Assembly: GCF_000383235.1 (NCBI RefSeq)
Contig: NZ_KB910938.1
Location: 1-64,000, forward strand
Reading direction: 5' to 3'
DNA from: Bacillus sp. 123MFChir2
GTDB lineage: Bacteria; Bacillota; Bacilli; Bacillales; Bacillaceae_G
DNA: 64,000 nt
Part shown: positions 61,325 through 64,000 of the stretch, in pieces
How the letters are laid out: every line of letters begins with the position of its first letter
How positions within the stretch are numbered: the stretch's first letter is position 1
Made by a program: the position numbers and the translations under genes
Notes under the pieces: model-generated
Databases searched by the model: none
What the model was told of the DNA's origin: nothing
The model's input: only the letters and a program-made list of their open reading frames with translations

Positions 61325-62059
61325 ATGATTTCAATTCAACATTTACAAAAAAGTTTCGGTGATAACATCGTTTTAAAGCAAATTGATATGGAAGTAGATA
61401 AAGGTGAAGTTGTTGTTATTATTGGGCCTTCTGGTTCGGGGAAGACAACATTGCTTCGTTGTTTAAACGTACTAGAAACGCCGAATAGCGGCGTCATTCG
61501 TATCGGTGAGGAAACACTTGATTTTTCAAAAAAAGTGACGAAGCGTGATATTGTGCAGTTGCGCACGCAAACCGGTATGGTGTTTCAGCATCACAACTTA
61601 TTCCCGCATTTTACAGCGCGTGAAAATGTAATGGAAGGCCTTATTACGGTGAAGAAAGTTTCAAAAGAGAAGGCAAAAGAAAAAGCAGAGTATTTTTTAA
61701 GAAAAGTGGGACTCGGTGATAAGATGGATTTATATCCATTTCAGCTTTCAGGTGGACAGCAGCAGCGCGTAGGAATTGCGCGCGCGCTGGCAATGGAGCC
61801 GCAAGTTATTTTGTTTGATGAACCGACATCAGCGCTTGACCCTGAACTTGTACAAGAAGTGCTAAAGGTAATGCGAGAACTTGCCCAGGAAGGGATGACG
61901 ATGGTAATCGTTACCCATGAGATGCGCTTTGCACATCAAATTGCAAACCGTGTTATTTTTATGGATGGCGGTGTCATCGTTGAACAAGGAACACCGGAAG
62001 AAGTTTTAGTACATCCAAAAGAAGAGCGTACAAAGAAATTTTTACAAATGCTACAGTAA
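61325..62059 (+). CDS. tcyC: Amino acid ABC transporter ATPase (TcyC-like)
   Basis: A 244-aa ATPase of the GlnQ group: Walker [10 protein letters not shown], signature LSGGQ, Walker [13 protein letters not shown] and H-loop VTHEM. I chose the ATG at 61325 after AAAGGAG; a TTG at 61301 is less likely. It completes the tcyABC operon. A family 1 repeat begins at the stop codon. Confidence 0.9.
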   Translation: MISIQHLQKSFGDNIVLKQIDMEVDKGEVVVIIGPSGSGKTTLLRCLNVLETPNSGVIRIGEETLDFSKKVTKRDIVQLRTQTGMVFQHHNLFPHFTARENVMEGLITVKKVSKEKAKEKAEYFLRKVGLGDKMDLYPFQLSGGQQQRVGIARALAMEPQVILFDEPTSALDPELVQEVLKVMRELAQEGMTMVIVTHEMRFAHQIANRVIFMDGGVIVEQGTPEEVLVHPKEERTKKFLQMLQ

Positions 62060-62232
62060 TATATAGATCTAAGTTACTGTTATGTAAACAAAAAGTGAGC
62101 GCTACTTGCTTGCTCCTTTTGTTTAAAACATGGCACGTGGCAGGAAAAGGTCCTTGACCGCTTCTATGCATGGCCAGTTCCTCTCGCCCATTCTAAAAAA
62201 GCGGTTTTTGTTTTTAATTTATATTTATATAG
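62060..62232 (-). repeat. Dispersed repeat family 1
   Basis: Full reverse copy starting right after the tcyC stop: ATATATAGATC ... GGCACGTGGCAGGAAAAGGTCC ... TTTATATTTATATAG (given in parts). Confidence 0.83.
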
Positions 62233-62266
62233 AAAGGTCCCAAGCAATGCTTGAGACCTTTTTGCC
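62233..62266. terminator. Bidirectional terminator
   Basis: AAAGGTC.CAAGCA and TGCTTG.GACCTTT with T tracts, between tcyC and the reverse-strand SASP gene. Confidence 0.8.
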
Positions 62267-62274
62267 ATATATAT

Positions 62275-62475
62275 TTATTTGTGAAATCCGCCAAGGCTTT
62301 GTTCAGCCATTGCTACTAAGCGTTTTGTAATTTCTCCACCTACTGAACCATTTGCACGAGCTGTTGTATCTGCACCTAATGTTACTCCAAATTCAGTTGC
62401 AATCTCGTATTTCATTTGGTCTAAAGCACTCTCCGCACCAGGTACTACTAATTGGTTGGAATTACGGTTTGTCAT
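62275..62475 (-). CDS. Alpha/beta-type small acid-soluble spore protein
   Basis: A 66-aa SASP that coats spore DNA. The two conserved motifs are complete: the GPR protease site region YEIATEFGV and GGEITKRLV. It ends GGFHK. AAGGAGGAC precedes the ATG at 62475; the longer frame upstream is not coding. A SigG promoter lies at 62577-62605. It is divergent from a second SASP gene. Confidence 0.96.
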   Translation of the reverse strand: MTNRNSNQLVVPGAESALDQMKYEIATEFGVTLGADTTARANGSVGGEITKRLVAMAEQSLGGFHK

Positions 62476-62576
62476 AGTATATGTCCTCCTTAGTGTGAGT
62501 TTTGGTTGGATTAGCTGGAGTTGAACCAGGATTGCCCCGTTTGGCACTAATCCATCGTGTGGAGTGATTGTACTCA

Positions 62577-62605
62577 TAGTATGGATGATAGGTAGAAAGA
62601 TATGC
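62577..62605 (-). promoter_or_regulatory. SigG promoter of the left SASP gene
   Basis: Reverse strand: GCATA, 17 bases, CATACTA, matching the forespore SigG consensus. Confidence 0.7.
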
Positions 62606-62667
62606 GAGTTATTGTTTTGTAAAATTTGTAAATTTAAATGATACCAAAAATTACACATGTTCTGTTT

Positions 62668-62696
62668 GCATAGAAAAAAGATGCTTTTACATACTA
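62668..62696 (+). promoter_or_regulatory. SigG promoter of the right SASP gene
   Basis: GCATA, 17 bases, CATACTA: the same boxes and spacing as the divergent promoter at 62577-62605. Confidence 0.75.
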
Positions 62697-62727
62697 TGAA
62701 TACACCAATACAAGGAGGTGATATAAC

Positions 62728-62922
62728 ATGGCTAGAAACAATAGTCTTGCAGTTCCTGGTGCACAAAGCGCTTTAGATCAAATGAAGTATGAAATCGCAA
62801 CTGAGTTTGGCGTACAACTTGGACCAGATGCAACATCACGTGCAAACGGATCTGTTGGCGGTGAAATCACAAAACGTCTTGTATCTTATGCAGAGCAACA
62901 TTTAGGCGGTTTCCAAAAATAA
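62728..62922 (+). CDS. Alpha/beta-type small acid-soluble spore protein
   Basis: A 64-aa SASP closely related to the divergent one: [20 protein letters not shown] and [17 protein letters not shown], ending GGFQK. AAGGAGGTG precedes the ATG. It is expressed in the forespore from a SigG promoter ~40 bp upstream and protects spore DNA from UV and heat. The place near yheC/yheD matches sspB in B. subtilis. Confidence 0.96.
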   Translation: MARNNSLAVPGAQSALDQMKYEIATEFGVQLGPDATSRANGSVGGEITKRLVSYAEQHLGGFQK

Positions 62923-62936
62923 ATGAAAATGGCTAT

Positions 62937-62963
62937 AGGGGACGGGAATACCGTCCCTTTTTT
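62937..62963 (+). terminator. Terminator after the SASP gene
   Basis: GGGACGG-GAATA-CCGTCCC followed by TTTTTT. It ends six bases before the ribosome site of the next gene (GGAGG). Confidence 0.8.
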
Positions 62964-62975
62964 GGAGGAATCAAA

Positions 62976-63221
62976 ATGGCGATTTGTCCGCTTTGTAATG
63001 CATTAGAGTATAAGGAATATACTTGTCCTACATGTACGAGCATACTTAAAGATTACGGGAAAACAGTCGATTATCTAGGACCATATAGCGCATATCAGGA
63101 CCAAGAACTGCTAGAGAAAGTGGATGGACTATCTGCACATGACTCAGAGCAGTATTGCCTTCACCTTTTATATTGCCCGCTTTGTGAAAAGCAAACCGAA
63201 GTCACTGTACAGCTCATTTAA
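62976..63221 (+). CDS. Zinc-ribbon-like small protein
   Basis: An 81-aa protein with CPLC (residues ~4-7), CPTC (~17-20) and a late YCPLC (~66-70); the first two pairs could form a zinc ribbon. The middle is acidic. TTTGGAGGAATC precedes the ATG. It follows the SASP gene but behind a terminator, so it may be read from its own promoter or by read-through. No function is assigned. Confidence 0.65.
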   Translation: MAICPLCNALEYKEYTCPTCTSILKDYGKTVDYLGPYSAYQDQELLEKVDGLSAHDSEQYCLHLLYCPLCEKQTEVTVQLI

Positions 63222-63256
63222 AAACCCGTCTCAGCAAAAAGTTGAGACGGGTTTTT
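63222..63256. terminator. Bidirectional terminator
   Basis: AAAACCCGTCTCA and TGAGACGGGTTTTT with a short loop, between convergent genes. Confidence 0.88.
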
Positions 63257-63263
63257 CGTGTAT

Positions 63264-64000
63264 TTACATTTCCAGTTTACTGTTTTTGTTCCTGTTTAGA
63301 TGACGGTAATAATGAAGCGGTGCGGTACATATGTTTTCAGTTAAATCCACATTATGTTTAGTAAAGGCAGTGTAAGTAGGATTCGGATTTATTAGATAGA
63401 GCCAAACGGCACCTTTATTGTCCATTACAATGGAAAGTTCTAATTCAAATAGATGAGAAACGGCATTTTCTAAGGCTTCAGGCACCTCTTTTGTAATAAT
63501 GTGTAAACTATCCTGCAATAGGGTAAAGTCAATTTTAGATAGTTGATGTTGCCACCTCGTAAACGGAATAAAACGTATTTGCTGTGTAAGAGGAAATAAG
63601 AAAGAATATGGTGTGGCGTCTATTTGGATTAGCTTTGCTTGTTCTTCCCATATACCGCTTTTGTTTTTTTGTAAGAAAGAACGAATCTGCACAGGGGATG
63701 TTCGCACCATAGATTGTACGTTATACTTACATGTTTGCAGCGGTGATTGTAACCAAGAGAAAAATGGTTCTTTTGTTTTGTATGTTTTTGTTAGAAATTG
63801 ATTTTGTTCTAATGAAGTAACATGGAACATACGGTTTTGATAAGAAATGTGGTGTATGCTTTGTTTTGAAAATGGATGACATGGCTTTAAAATCACATCT
63901 TTTTTTGTTTGTAATAATTGCAGAGTTGTCTTTTCAGTTGCGTGTTTTATTGTGGGGATATATGCTGCTAGTTTTTTATTTTTTGCAAGAATTTCATACA
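63264..64000 (-). CDS. YheC/YheD family endospore coat-associated protein, 5' end outside window
   Basis: The frame stays open to the window edge (YEILAKNKKLAAYIPTIKHA... upstream of the GTG at 63896), so the gene starts beyond 64000. The part seen resembles the C-terminal half of YheC/YheD ATP-grasp proteins (LQTKKDVILKPCHPFSKQSI; the LKP lysine region). These proteins are linked to the spore coat. Its place beside SASP and bmrCD-like genes matches the B. subtilis yhe cluster. Confidence 0.8.
   Translation of the reverse strand, partial: YEILAKNKKLAAYIPTIKHATEKTTLQLLQTKKDVILKPCHPFSKQSIHHISYQNRMFHVTSLEQNQFLTKTYKTKEPFFSWLQSPLQTCKYNVQSMVRTSPVQIRSFLQKNKSGIWEEQAKLIQIDATPYSFLFPLTQQIRFIPFTRWQHQLSKIDFTLLQDSLHIITKEVPEALENAVSHLFELELSIVMDNKGAVWLYLINPNPTYTAFTKHNVDLTENICTAPLHYYRHLNRNKNSKLEM

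Noticed and set aside
62476-62766. Long N-terminal extension of the left SASP
   Set aside because: SASPs are 60-70 aa; the extension covers the SigG promoter region and the start of the divergent SASP gene.

Overview
The window looks like a chromosomal segment of a Bacillus cereus group bacterium. It is low in GC, has AGGAGG-type ribosome sites, and carries many endospore genes (spoVR, a gerA-type germinant receptor, cotJABC, two alpha/beta SASP genes, a YheC/YheD coat protein). Gene content and order (gapN, bmrCD-like exporter, tcyABC, SASP, YheC/D) fit that group. About twenty copies of one ~180 bp dispersed repeat and two copies of a ~155 bp bcr1-like repeat fill the intergenic space. This density, plus many decayed gene pieces, suggests a repeat-rich member of the group; I cannot name the species.

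Layout. 1-6.1 kb: spoVR followed by a tricistronic germinant receptor operon (A-C-B), which is bracketed by a second, decayed copy of the spoVR 3' end. 6.1-8.6 kb: GNAT fragments, a ceramidase-like gene, a MITE-like element and an IS6 transposase remnant. 8.6-11.8 kb: serine use (sdaAB, sdaAA, serine transporter). 13.2-15.0 and 26.8-28.7 kb: two paralogous pairs of OppB/OppC-like permeases with no ATPase or binding protein beside them. 15.2-26.6 kb: CcdC-like and DUF2871 proteins, an HrtAB/MacB-type ABC transporter, a GNAT gene with a possible leader peptide, an MMPL transporter, a broken rhodanese gene, an LCP wall-polymer ligase and a YknXYZ-type efflux operon. 29-33 kb: BrnQ and an ECF sigma/anti-sigma pair. 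33.7-35 kb: cotJABC with a bcr1-like repeat between cotJB and cotJC. 35-49.5 kb: VOC and DUF2935 proteins, a manganese (yybP-ykoY) riboswitch before DUF1232-DedA, an amino-acid permease with a structured leader, a CPA2 antiporter, EamA and Lrp, SgrR-like regulator and MFS, a PadR locus with three palindromic operators, and an orphan EcsB-like protein. 49.7-54.8 kb: a lysine-riboswitch-controlled APC permease, a tandemly duplicated family of 61-aa small-barrel-like proteins, and gapN. 55-64 kb: a heterodimeric ABC exporter (BmrCD-like) behind an attenuator-like leader, a cystine-type ABC importer (tcyABC), divergent SASP genes with matching SigG promoters, and a YheC/YheD protein cut by the window end.

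The main themes are RNA-level control (two recognised riboswitches, two leader-peptide arrangements, one structured leader I cannot classify), small-molecule transport and sporulation. The least explained items are the structured leader at 40.4-40.6 kb, the repeat family with exchangeable arms, the bcr1-like insertions that supply stop codons inside operons, the orphan permease pairs, and the spoVR 3'-end duplication around the ger operon. All functions are assigned from reading the sequence and family knowledge; no database search was run.
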